Shown piece after piece: positions 31,121-40,724 of a stretch of 44,641 nucleotides of DNA. The notes beneath the pieces are model-generated. The model was not told the origin of the DNA, searched no databases, and saw only the letters and a list, made by a program, of their open reading frames with translations. This stretch comes from Bipolaris cookei (taxonomy: Eukaryota; Ascomycota; Dothideomycetes; Pleosporales; Pleosporaceae). Where the stretch lies: contig NRSV01000124.1 of NCBI GenBank assembly GCA_002286855.1, positions 1 to 44,641 of the forward strand, in the 5' to 3' direction. Every line of letters starts with the position of its first letter. Position 1 is the first letter of the stretch. A program made the position numbers and the translations under genes.

Positions 31121-32692
31121 GGTTTTATAGTGTAGAGCAGAGAAGGGACTATAGTTTCCCCAGAGAGGTAGCTCAAAGCAGAAGTAGATAATGACGCCAG
31201 GGACCGGAAACATCATGTGGAAGAGGAGGGTGCTGGTCGCTCCCTTGGGAAAGAATAACGAATAATTGATGCCTACAAGGGCGTGTGTGCCGAAAGGAGG
31301 TTTGGGAGAGATTCGCCAGATCCGGGAAGCGGAAGAGAAAACCGTCTTGCGTACGACTTGTGTGTGTAGAGCTGCGGAGCCAACGTATACGCACTACTGT
31401 CCAAATTTCTAAGTCTAACCCTTTCTTTGAATACGAGCTTTCAGAGTAGGCTCAGGATCATAAGCTTGCTCACAGCTTGTGGGAATAGCGTAAATCTTAA
31501 CGGTTGCATTTTTGTGCACAATCTAGCTACTAGAAATTGCCGTTCCGAAGTTCCGGACCCGTCAATATTCACTCCTTGGCCTATAGCCTTTTTAACCACT
31601 TCATCCCCTCCTACTATCAAACGCACCAAACGTGCCTTGTCGCTTTCCCCACAAATTCTGTATTCTGTGCGGATACTTACCTCCCAGCAAATTTCTCTAA
31701 ACCCTCAAATAAACAATCGCCAGTAGCTGGCACCAAAACGATCCATGCACTCCGCAATTTGATCGAAACCCGGTGAAGACCGCATTGGCATTGGTAATGC
31801 GAATCGATCGGTCTTGGTGTCAGTAGTAGTGGATCGACGGGCCGGCAGTTTAGCCAAGCGTCAAACCTTGGTGCTTTGTCGCACCTTTAATTCAAGACTA
31901 CTGAGTCAGTTATGAAAATCTTCAACTCAACAATGATGTTAATCGACCTAGTTTCTTCGTCAGATATCCTTATGGCACGACCAACCCCAAGCACATACAC
32001 ATAACCTTCTACAGAGGTCATGATATTTGCATCGTTCCTCATAACTCGTGTTTACCAGTAGTAGTCCTTTGCGCGTGTAATTATCACTGCGTAGTATAAC
32101 CCCGGATTTTAACCAAGTCTCTCAAGCTTTTCCCAATTGGACGCCGCTAGTAACAGTTTCAATGTGTCAGCTGCGTCATCTCAGCTACAACCCCTGTCCG
32201 TGTTTTGGACGATTCTTTCTAGATTGCGCCTAATGCACGTTTGATGTTAATATAATCAATTTACGGATTCTAAGCTTCTCGAAGCCTGACCAAGCTTTCC
32301 CATGCGAAGTCTTCGCAGACCCGCCTTTTCATATCTTTGCATAACATGTCACCTAGTAGTGGTGTCCACCAGGGTCAGGGCCAATGAAACAAGACAGAAT
32401 TCTGGCCCGGCAGTGCCTGACAATCTTGCCATATCCACATTCGACCTGTCAATTGCCAAACGGGCTAGAAGTCAATCTACCGGTGTTTTGCCTAGACGGA
32501 TTGGAAGATTAGTGTACTTAGCAACGCGATGCGATGTTCCGCGAGTTTAGTAACGACACATGACAGAAACGACCGCATCGCTATATATGCCTGTAAAAAG
32601 CTCGCAAATCCCCTGAAGCAGCAAAGCATCTTCACGCTTCCACTTTTTTTCATACCCCTCACAGTCGACCGGATATTCTCAACCACGCAATC
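31121..32692. other. 1.6-kb non-coding stretch, GH5 promoter at right end
   Basis: Short open frames on both strands have no family features and were rejected. A TATATATG box lies near 32583, about 110 bp before the cellulase ATG, and is its likely promoter. No repeat was recognised. Confidence 0.5.
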
Positions 32693-33872
32693 ATGAAGAC
32701 TACATTGATCACCGCCCTCGCTGGGTCAGCCCTCGTGGCTGCTGCCCCTACTAACGTTTCACCGCGAGCTTCGAAGGTCAAGTATGCAGGTGTAAACATG
32801 GCCGGGTTCGATTTCGGTTGCTCCACCGATGGCAGCTGTGCTTTAACAGGAACCAACAAGCCGTACAACTTCATTAGCGGTGGTACAGGCATTGCTCAGA
32901 TGAACCACTTTGTCAAGGATGACACCCTCAACGCCTTTCGCTTGCCCGTTGGATGGCAGTTCTTGCTGAACAACCAGCTTGGTGGTAAGCTGGACTCAAA
33001 CAACGCCGGCCAATACGACACTCTTGTCCAGGGTTGTTTGAACTCTGGTGCCCAATTGTGTATCCTCGACCTTCACAACTACGCAAGATGGAACGGCAAA
33101 ATCATTGGCCAGGGCGGCCCAGACGACGCGCAGTTGGCCGATGTGTGGACGCAACTTGCCAAGAAGTACGGAAGTCACTCCCAGATTGCTTTTGGTGTTA
33201 TGAACGAACCTCATGTAAGTCGCAGTACTCTGCTCATAACATTCCTCAAGCTGATGATTTTTTCCCAGGACATCCCCGACATTGAACGCTGGGCCACCAC
33301 TGTCCAAGCCGCCGTGACCGCAATCCGTCAAGCAGGTGCCAATAACAACCTCATCCTGCTCCCCGGCCAGGGTTACACCAGCGCAGAGACGTTTGTCTCT
33401 TCCGGCTCCGCAGCCGCACTCAACAAAGTCAAGAACCCCGATGGCTCCAAGACCAACCTCATCATGGACGTGCATAAGTACCTCGACAGCGACAACTCTG
33501 GCACCCACACCGAATGCGTTAAGGACAGCATCGACACTGCCTTTAAGCCTCTTGCTACCTGGCTTAGGCAAAACAGTCGCCAGGCGTTCCTGTCCGAGAC
33601 TGGTGGTGGAAACACGGCCAGCTGCCAAAAGTACCTGTGCCAAGAGCTCACGTTCTTGAAGTAAGCTCCCTCACCCTACTATGAACTAAAACAATCATTT
33701 ATTAACTTTTCCTAGCTCCAACTCCGACGTTTATCTCGGATACACAGCGTGGGCTGCTGGTGGCTTCGATGGCTCGTACGAGCTCACTGAGACACCCACG
33801 CAGAGCGGCGGTCAATGGAAGGACACTTCGTTGGTCTCGTCTTGTGTTGTGGGCATGTGGAAAGGCCAATAG
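32693..33872 (+). CDS. Secreted GH5 endo-beta-1,4-glucanase (cellulase)
   Basis: Three exons are inferred: 32693-33214, 33269-33660 and 33716-33872, giving 356 aa. Intron 1 is 54 nt and stop-free, so an unspliced reading hides it; intron 2 is 55 nt. The N-terminus is a signal peptide (MKTTLITALAGSALVAAAP). The mature part has GH5 features in order: YAGVNMAGFDFGC, FRLPVGWQF, LDLHNYARWNG, the acid/base Glu172 in FGVMNEPH, MDVHKYLD, and the nucleophile Glu284 in FLSETGGGN. The end is AWAAGGFDGSYELTETP. It hydrolyses cellulose outside the cell. No carbohydrate-binding module or linker is attached. It looks intact and resembles GH5 subfamily 5 enzymes. Confidence 0.93.
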
Positions 33873-34196
33873 AGGGTTTTATTCTCAGCATTAAGGATTA
33901 TAGCTGGATTGCTGGCTAGAAGTCCCTTCTTTGTATATAAATTTCATTCTTTGCGGTGCGGGGTGTAAGTCACTGCGATTACATCTGCAGAGTATCACGC
34001 AGCAACCATGGTATATACTTTAGATTCCGAAATTTCTCGTGGAAGGAAGGAGACACTGAGATATCATCACAAAATTATGTTCTCAATGACGAAACATCAC
34101 AACCCATGGTGAGAGTTTGATACATCTCTTTCGAACCATTTGGCTTACCTCCCACTGCAGTAAACTTCTTCTGAATCTAGTCTCCACTTATAGCCA
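33873..34196. other. Spacer between the cellulase gene and the hAT element
   Basis: It is 3' flank of the cellulase gene; nothing else was recognised. Confidence 0.5.
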
Positions 34197-36017
34197 TCAG
34201 AGTTGCTAACAATCAATCTGCCGATCAAATAATTGTTAGCCAGTGTTTCTGAAGCTGGTTTGCTTCAATGGTCTCAAGTAAAAGCCTCTTACACTCGTCT
34301 GTAACAAACTTCTTTGTCTGACTGAAAACCCTCTCACACTCAGAACTCATGCTAGCTATTGAGAACAGGTCCAACGCCACTTTATAGAGGACCGTGTATT
34401 CGTGTCTATGATTATATCACCCCACTAAAAGATCAGGATAATCGTTATTTTCTGGATAGAGTTCCCTCTCCAGAAAAGTAGTGAGTTGGCTGGCGACTTT
34501 AAACCTTTTTTGCTGGCAAATTAGTGAATTGCCTTTCCTCTTTCTGAAAGAGTTGTAATTGTTAATTATCGATTGTCCATCCTCGCTGTCTTCGTCAAAT
34601 GCTAAGCCAGCCTGAGCTTGAGCGCCACTTCAGCCTGGCGCCAATACTCGTCATAGGATTGATACAACTGTCTTCATGCCTCAGCTCTGATATCTTGTGT
34701 CAGCCTTTTTTTGGCGCGGTGGGCGCGTTGTAGTTGCGTGCGCGATCCGATGGGGTCTGACCCGTTACAGCCCTTGAACCAAGAAAGCTTTCTCATCGTC
34801 CCATTCCAGTGTTGCTCGAAATAATCGTAACTACAGGTGGGGTAGACAGCCAGGGCGGTGCAATATACCGGCGTCATGTCTGTAAGCTTATAATATTCCT
34901 CAAACTTCACCCAACAACACTCAATTCCGCGTTTGAAGTGGGACTCTGGCTCGTCGCGGCATGAAGCTGCAGCATTGTTAAATGCGATGAACATGTAGTC
35001 CATTGTTTTCAGAGTCTCCCAGATAGCGCCATGGCCACCTTTTTTGCCATTTCTGTTTGCATATCCTTCCATAGTCTTTGTGAGAATATAAAACGGTTCC
35101 AGAAAGTCACGGAAGAGTTGCAGCTCGGCCCACTCTTTAGCATTGAGGAAGTCTTTCGTCAGGTATCGGTGTCTTGGGTCATTTTTTGGCTTTTGCCAGC
35201 GAATTTGATAGAGTTCTAAAGCGTCACGAACAGAGTTGCTAACAAACTGTCAGTTTCAGAATAAGGACTGTATGCCTAAGGTATTAACTCACCACGTTTT
35301 ACGATAAGGTATACTAAATTCCAGCGCGTTTTGCAACCAATAACAAGGTCAATAGTGAATATAACATCGTCGCTCGCAAGCTTGTCTTGAAGATCTCGAA
35401 GAACCTGTTGCCGTTGATCTGATCGATGAATATAGGTGGCAAGATTTTGGAGTCTGCCGATGGCATCTCTTTGGGCCCAGATTTCGAAGCAGGTTTCGTC
35501 GCTGGCGCCTCGAAGTTCGTCCTCGAATTTGTTCACGTTTTCACCGAAGATAACTGCTCATACAACGAGGTTGATGAAATGGCCGATACAACGCAAGCGT
35601 CATTTGTTGACGTTGATAGGATACCATAGCGCAAGAATCTCTAGGCATGTATCGTTGGTGCTGGCGTTGTCAAAGACGAAGTAGCCTAACCTTGAACCCA
35701 GCTCGTAGCAATCAATAACCTTTTTAATATAGGTCGCGATATTCTCGCCAGAATGCGGACCGATCACGCGTAGCAGACCGATAAGGACGTCACATTTCAA
35801 GCCCTTGCCGTCGACAAAGTGACTCGCAATGCTAACATAGTTAAACCCATTAAAAGCGGTCCATAATCAAAGCTCAAGTGCACCGAACCTTTCGTGTTTT
35901 TGGTCAGGTCGGAGATGATCTTCCAGCGCCCCTGGAACGCGTCATGAATCGAAGTTGATACATACGCGTGGGACTCGGGTAGTAATTGACTAGCGAGCTC
36001 GCTGCTACGTAATAATA
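34197..36017 (-). pseudogene. hAT-family transposase remnant and its 3' terminus
   Basis: Minus-strand pieces in order: SIHDAFQGRWKIISDLTKNT, KCDVLIGLLRVIGPHSGENI, FVFDNASTNDTCLEIL (catalytic region of hAT), CKTRWNLVYLIVKR, WAELQLFRDFLEPFY and, near 34300, the hAT dimerisation motif MSSECERVFSQTKK with LLLETIEANQLQKHW. Many stops and frameshifts separate them. The element's 3' terminus is at about 34198, with CAGAGTTGCTAACAA, a typical hAT terminal start. The 5' part is cut off by another element inserted at 36018, and no matching 5' terminus was found beyond it. Confidence 0.78.
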
Positions 36018-36688
36018 ACGTCGTGGATAAGCGAGCGCCGCAGGTAAGCGAGCGCCGCACCCCACCAAATCTGCGCACCCCTATAAGCCTATAGCTCTAC
36101 CATAACATAGTTATTTTACTACATATTAATGTAGTAGATTAATTAGTACCTAGAGTATCTTTCTTGCACGTACGCGAGTTATGGCCAGTCTCTCTGCACC
36201 TACTGCAGCGCGCTAAAGCCTGGCGGCTGACACCTGATCGCTCTCCTCCTTGACGCTCTTCATGAGCAATCTGCTGATCAGCCTCGCGCTGAGCGAGTAG
36301 ATCCTCGCCAGCTCCCTTTGTAAGGACTTCACGCTTCTGTATTCGCTTCTTTTTACGTTGTCTACGCTTTGTTGCTGCTTCAGTAGCCCTCTCAAGGCTG
36401 GCGATCCGATCACGCATTAGCTCAGCCGAGAGCATCATTACCCACTCACGACCACCTGGCTCAACTGCCTTTGGCCGGCCTCTTCTCTCTGAAGCTGCTA
36501 CGGCTAGCTGAGTTGTGATCTTGCCCATCATAAAGCCAGCTTCGTCGAAGTTGTAGACGTCCTCGTCACAGATACCGTACTTGGCCTTTGTCTGCTCTAC
36601 AAGCTCAAACCAGCTCTTAATTAGGACTGGATCTTCACACAGAGCTCTCTGCCTATGGTGGGGTGCGGCGCTCGCTTCTCCACGACGC
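36018..36688. mobile_element. Pogo-derived miniature element inserted in the hAT transposon
   Basis: This 671-bp element is flanked by TA at 36016-36017 and 36689-36690. The left end reads ACGTCGTGGATAAGCGAG, and the reverse complement of the right end reads GCGTCGTGGAGAAGCGAG. The left TIR carries two copies of AAGCGAGCGCCGCA. Inside is a shortened transposase frame. It interrupts the hAT coding region, so it is the younger insertion. Confidence 0.82.
36139..36655 (-). pseudogene. Twice-deleted pogo transposase with zinc knuckle
   Basis: The minus-strand frame begins right after the TIR with RALCEDPVLIKSWFELVEQ, so the whole HTH part is missing. It passes the first catalytic Asp region (NFDEAGFMMGKI) and PGGREWV, then jumps to the C-terminal linker (MLSAELMRDRIASLERATEA), a basic coiled coil and the zinc knuckle RCSRCRETGHNSRTC, and stops at 36139. 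No stop codon is seen in the roughly 170 codons that remain. It lacks the second and third catalytic acids. Confidence 0.75.
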
Positions 36689-36896
36689 TAATAGGAAAAG
36701 GTCCAAGAGGCCCTCGTAATAGCTATACCAAATCTGATATGTCAAACTGACTTAGAATTGGGAGCAGTGTCAAGACCCGTCAGCCCAGCCAACGCGCTTC
36801 CAGAGCCATCTTGCACATTTCGAGACGCGGTCCAGGTACAATATTGAACTACACGAACTTGTCCTTTTTACGAAGTTGAATACGGGCCGACAGTAC

Positions 36897-37469
36897 CTAA
36901 CCTCCAGTAACACCTCTTAACAAACACCAATAAACCACAAAAAGCAAGACATCCCACCAAGACTGCACCGCTAGAAATACAATAATCCAATTTGGCTGTC
37001 GCCACTCCGCAAAGAACTGCCTATATCCCACCCAAACAAGCCCATGCACTCCCGCTAGCACTAGCTTCCCTCCACTAGACACCCCAACCACGATCTGGCG
37101 CAGCAAACACGGAGCACGAGCCGCATCATATACAATAAATCTCAGATACCCAACCCAGAGGCTGAATGAGAGAACAAGGAAAAGAGAGGAAAAGTAGGGG
37201 AGTACAGGGACTGTGTCAAGCGGTACCTAGAAGGATATTAGATCTAAGCGCCAGTGCAAGCTGGTCATTTAGCTTACCTTAGGCGCGGCTGTCCCGCTAC
37301 GAGTCGCCCACACGGTAGCTGTGATAGCAGTCCCTGGGAATACTATCATACAGAGCACATCTAGGGTTGTTCGGCTTCGAAATTCTGCTCCGAGATGTGC
37401 CAACTCCCTCTGGGAGGGCGCACGCTGCGTCGCGGAGTCGTAGGAGGGCAGGAGCGGTGTTCTCGACAT
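36897..37469 (-). CDS. Small membrane protein, function unknown
   Basis: Two exons are inferred: 37469-37278 and 37226-36897, with a 51-nt intron (GTAAGC...CTAG). The joined frame is 173 aa. The start is MSRTPLLPSYD at 37469. A polar N-terminal 40 residues is followed by about four hydrophobic segments: LDVLCMIVFPGTAITATVWA, VLPYFSSLFLVLSFSLWVGY, KLVLAGVHGLVWVGY and WIIVFLAVQSWWDVLLFVVY. The second exon keeps a clean frame with membrane-like content across the splice, which supports a real gene. I do not recognise the family. It lies next to the inserted transposons and has no obvious functional partner. Confidence 0.65.
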
Positions 37470-38046
37470 TGAAAAATGGCGGTTTATAGGGACTGATAGA
37501 AGTGTGACTGGTATTGGTGGGGAGATGAAGTTGAGAGAAACGATACTGTAGTACAGTACCAGCTGAGCGAAGGTGCATGACGTCAGACGTGCGGGGCCAT
37601 CTTGCATGAAATCGCGCTCCGCAGTGCGCGTAGGGCTGATGATAACGTCTTGGTATCAGAGGGAGGTTCGGAGGCTAGGACAAGGCTATTCTACCAAAAA
37701 TTAGAGCAAAGAAGGCTTGAGGTTGGCGCTATAGAGAAGAAAGCCTGTTACGTGACGAAACAAGGCGCTGTGCACATCAGGCTCGGAGGCGAGGATGCAA
37801 ACGTAATTTTTGTGGAAGGGTGGATCATGGGCATTCAGCATTAGTTATAGCAGACTAATTCAATGGAATTATAGCATTATTCATTGTGTACATGGGTTTT
37901 CTAGGTACTGAAAGTCAAAGTACCGATGGTTTGTCCGGTCACATGGGGTATCCGGTAACCCAGGGGCGGATATTAGTTATAACATTCAAGAGATGGTGGA
38001 AAACCTTAACGAGTGCGCTGATATCTTGCTCCTATGACGTACCATT
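37470..38046. other. Non-coding stretch
   Basis: It contains the promoter side of the membrane-protein gene. The plus-strand open frame here has no ATG at its start and no family features. Confidence 0.45.
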
Positions 38047-38508
38047 TCAGTTCTGGAGGAGTTTCTTCAAAAGGCGTTGAATAGTAAAGATATCTTTCTG
38101 GGAATCAATCCACACAGCCCCGATAACTTCCTCCACAGTTGAGGCGAGTGTTGTCTTTGGCATCTTTCCCTTTTGGTGTGAATTTTCTTCCAAAAGTTCA
38201 GTAAAATTCCACTCATTTGTAACGAGCTTCAATTTTTCATTTGTTCCCAAATTCCTCACAAGATTGTCGCCAGTTTCTATACCCTGATTAGCAGTCTTCG
38301 TTACGACTAATTTGGCCATACCAATGTCTGCTCCTGTCGGGTACCATTGTCAAGTACACAAAGACGAAGGACCGCATCACCAACTAGGGCCAGTCATTTG
38401 TTTCCTTGGGTTAGGCCCTTTACATCGGATCGAGATACGGGAGCCCCTGCCGCGATAAAAGCTTCAATAAGCAGGTTCGAATCGATGAAGCGGTAGCCGA
38501 GTTTTACT
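38047..38508 (-). pseudogene. Small RNase III-domain protein, broken
   Basis: The minus strand reads KLGYRFIDSNLLIEAFIAAG, then a stop just before LALVGDAVLRLCVLDNGT, then after a frame change KTANQGIETGDNLVRNLGTN, NEKLKLV, and finally TTLASTVEEVIGAVWIDSQK. These follow the order of an RNase III domain: the GD.VL helix corresponds to the signature region and A.TVEAIIGAV.xDS to the second conserved acidic region. Single-domain proteins like this of about 150 residues occur in many fungal genomes. At least two stops and one frameshift make it a pseudogene. A role in RNA processing is known for the family, not for this copy. Confidence 0.68.
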
Positions 38509-38874
38509 TAAACCGATTCCAAATGAGCCATTGTATCAAAGACCGAGAGACTAAGTCTAATGTCGTAACGGGAACGGTTAATACCGTTATATGCTAAGTT
38601 GACGCAACGTTACTATCCACGACATGAGGATAATAACCCAACTACATCATTAAAGCTGGTCCTTGTGCGGGTATTATTGACTTCCTTGTTCGGTGCGGGG
38701 TCGATCTAGTCAGTATTGCCCCACGGATTGCATGTGAAATCATCAAGACACTGATGGACATCACTACAGTATAGAGCAACTTTGCGTATGGCGCAAGAGT
38801 TAATTGTTCTTGGCTGCCAAGCACAGCCACCAACAGGACACGATTTCGGATAGAAACGGCCCGGAACCTGGTGG

Positions 38875-39183
38875 TCAGCCCCATACCACTTTTATCCTAC
38901 ATCTCTGCTCTACCTTACCCAGCCCTAGTGGGCCTTCTACAACCCAAGCTCCCTGCATGCCGTACAAAACATGAGCACCTCTCTGCAGCGCTAATGATTG
39001 CAGTGCCCTATGCACGAAACTGTTTGATGTATACCGTGCGACAGTTGTATCACCAAGATATGCAACGCCTTCCATCTTTGTATATGCTTGCAACTGTAGC
39101 TTTCCGCCAGTGACACTCAATCCGCTTACCGGAGTGTAGACTTCAATCTTGTTATCATGCCAATCACTGTCGTCCGCTGCCAT
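38875..39183 (-). CDS. Possible small protein, unrecognised
   Basis: An open frame of 102 aa begins with an ATG at 39183 (MAADDSDWHDNKIEVYTP). The central stretch (LSVTGGKLQLQAYTKMEGVAYLGD) has the look of a beta-rich domain. The tail is basic. No family is recognised and no supporting neighbour exists. It may be part of another decayed gene. Low certainty. Confidence 0.25.
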   Translation of the reverse strand: MAADDSDWHDNKIEVYTPVSGLSVTGGKLQLQAYTKMEGVAYLGDTTVARYTSNSFVHRALQSLALQRGAHVLYGMQGAWVVEGPLGLGKVEQRCRIKVVWG

Positions 39184-39317
39184 ACCCGCAATGTCGGACG
39201 CGCACTCAATCTGTGCTAGGCATCCGGCCGCCGCTCAGTATGTGTCTCGGTCATGATAACCAGCACTGTGTAATTTACTGGATCGATCGGGATGCTCGGC
39301 CTTTAGCTGTGTCTCCC

Positions 39318-39962
39318 TCATTTCTGACAGGCAACTGGCCCTTTGACGAGTAAATCTAGAAATACTGGACTTATATCTTCGTAAACAGCCCAGCGATTTT
39401 GTCTATATTCATGCGTGGCCATTTTGACTAAAAATACATCTCCATAAAAATAGGAGTGGACACCATCACCAAAATCTCTAACCCAGGCGGGAACAAACAT
39501 ATTTTTCGGTAGGTCATCGAGGTCGAAGGAGGAGAAGACGTAATAGGTTCCCACACAAGATAAATGCTGATGTTGTAGAACATGATACTGTTGATCAAGA
39601 AGATACTGTTGCCAAAGATGAAACAGTTCCTCGCGATTAAGGGGTTGCCAGTGACGAAGCAGTTTCTGGAGATCGTGCCTTTGCCGTAGATGATGCGATC
39701 GCGGGATATCATCATGTTGCAAGAGATCAGGTCTCAGTAGGTCGCGACGTCTCCAGGCTTGCTCTGTATTCCAGTACCGGCGTAGGTCAGGAACATGAAA
39801 AAGGAAGCTGTCCGTGGCTTCGGAGTCGCTAATCGTAGTAAGTGAGAGGAGATGAGCAGGAGTACCGTCGGTTGGTATCCTGACTCCAGTAATGGTGACG
39901 GGTGGGGGACTTGGCGGCGGCTCCTCTTTCCAGCCAAGGAAAGACCCGATTGAATCAAACAT
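39318..39962 (-). CDS. Orphan protein with His/Gln/Leu-rich repeats
   Basis: The frame is open for 214 aa from ATG 39962 (MFDSIGSFLGWKEEPPPSPP). A proline-rich head is followed by ITGVRIPTDGTPAHLLSLTT, then a His/Gln/Leu/Arg-rich middle built from imperfect units of about 33 nt (LLRHWQPLNREELFHLWQQY), then a more ordinary-looking end (FVPAWVRDFGDGVHSYFYGD, HEYRQNRWAVYEDI). The His/Gln-rich middle may be the result of a frame shift in an older sequence, since a second minus-strand frame is also open there. No family is recognised. Confidence 0.45.
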   Translation of the reverse strand: MFDSIGSFLGWKEEPPPSPPPVTITGVRIPTDGTPAHLLSLTTISDSEATDSFLFHVPDLRRYWNTEQAWRRRDLLRPDLLQHDDIPRSHHLRQRHDLQKLLRHWQPLNREELFHLWQQYLLDQQYHVLQHQHLSCVGTYYVFSSFDLDDLPKNMFVPAWVRDFGDGVHSYFYGDVFLVKMATHEYRQNRWAVYEDISPVFLDLLVKGPVACQK

Positions 39963-40724
39963 TGCAAAAGTGGAAGTAGGATGGAAATTCACGTTGGGTT
40001 AAGGATAGACTTAGGCGGGTTTGGTAATGTAGATTCTGGAGCATGAGGGGCACAGCCTGGCAACAACGCCCGCACGCTCGGCTGCCAAAAATAGCCAGCA
40101 CGTGACCCATAGCCAAGTCATACGTATTAAAAAAGCGCAATGCTTAATCTGATTCGACATCCATTTTGTGCCTTTTTTCTATTTTTGCCGCGTCGTTTGC
40201 TGCAGTGCCCGGCGACGGGTGGGTTGAGCTCATAGTATGCAGGCTATTGGCCAAGTCGGGCACAACAAAAGCTGTCTAATGCGGGAGCGGCGCGATGCAG
40301 TGCGGTGAAGCTCGGCCCAGCTCGGGCTCGTTGACCAGGTTGAGGCGATAACAGCTTTCTCTCTCATTCACGTTGTCAGAGTAGGCCATCACTTGATTTT
40401 ACCCTTCCTTCTTGCGCAGGGCTAAGGATACGTGCTGATGATCTCTGTTAGGTGAGTTGAAGTTACGACCAGCTCTGATAATGCAAGCGAGAGATGTGCC
40501 ACGGGCATGCATGAACAAGCCGCTGCAACATTAACCGCACCACTGTGCGTTCGCCATGGCAACATGTAGGCAACAGGCTGCAGCTTCGGCTACAAGGCTG
40601 AAGCTGAGCGACAACAGGTTCCGAAAGCGCTGCTGCTGCGAGACTAATCAATCCCTCTTTTCCGCATGCATTGATTCCCAACAGACATACATTCATCCTT
40701 CTCTCGACCTTGTAACCGCCTCAA
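39963..40724. other. Intergenic region upstream of the NLR-like gene
   Basis: GC-rich, with no credible gene. A 7-bp stem hairpin (CAGCTTC...GAAGCTG) lies near 40580-40605. The right end serves as the leader of the NLR-like gene. Confidence 0.45.

Noticed and set aside
36766..36800. Possible second hAT terminus (CAGTGTCAAGACCC)
   Set aside because: It resembles a hAT end, but no inverted partner or target duplication was found in the window.
37602..37844. 80-codon plus-strand frame upstream of the membrane-protein gene
   Set aside because: It starts at a TTG, has no recognisable features and overlaps a likely promoter.
38642..38884. 80-codon minus-strand frame
   Set aside because: No family features, no supporting neighbour, and a composition compatible with chance.
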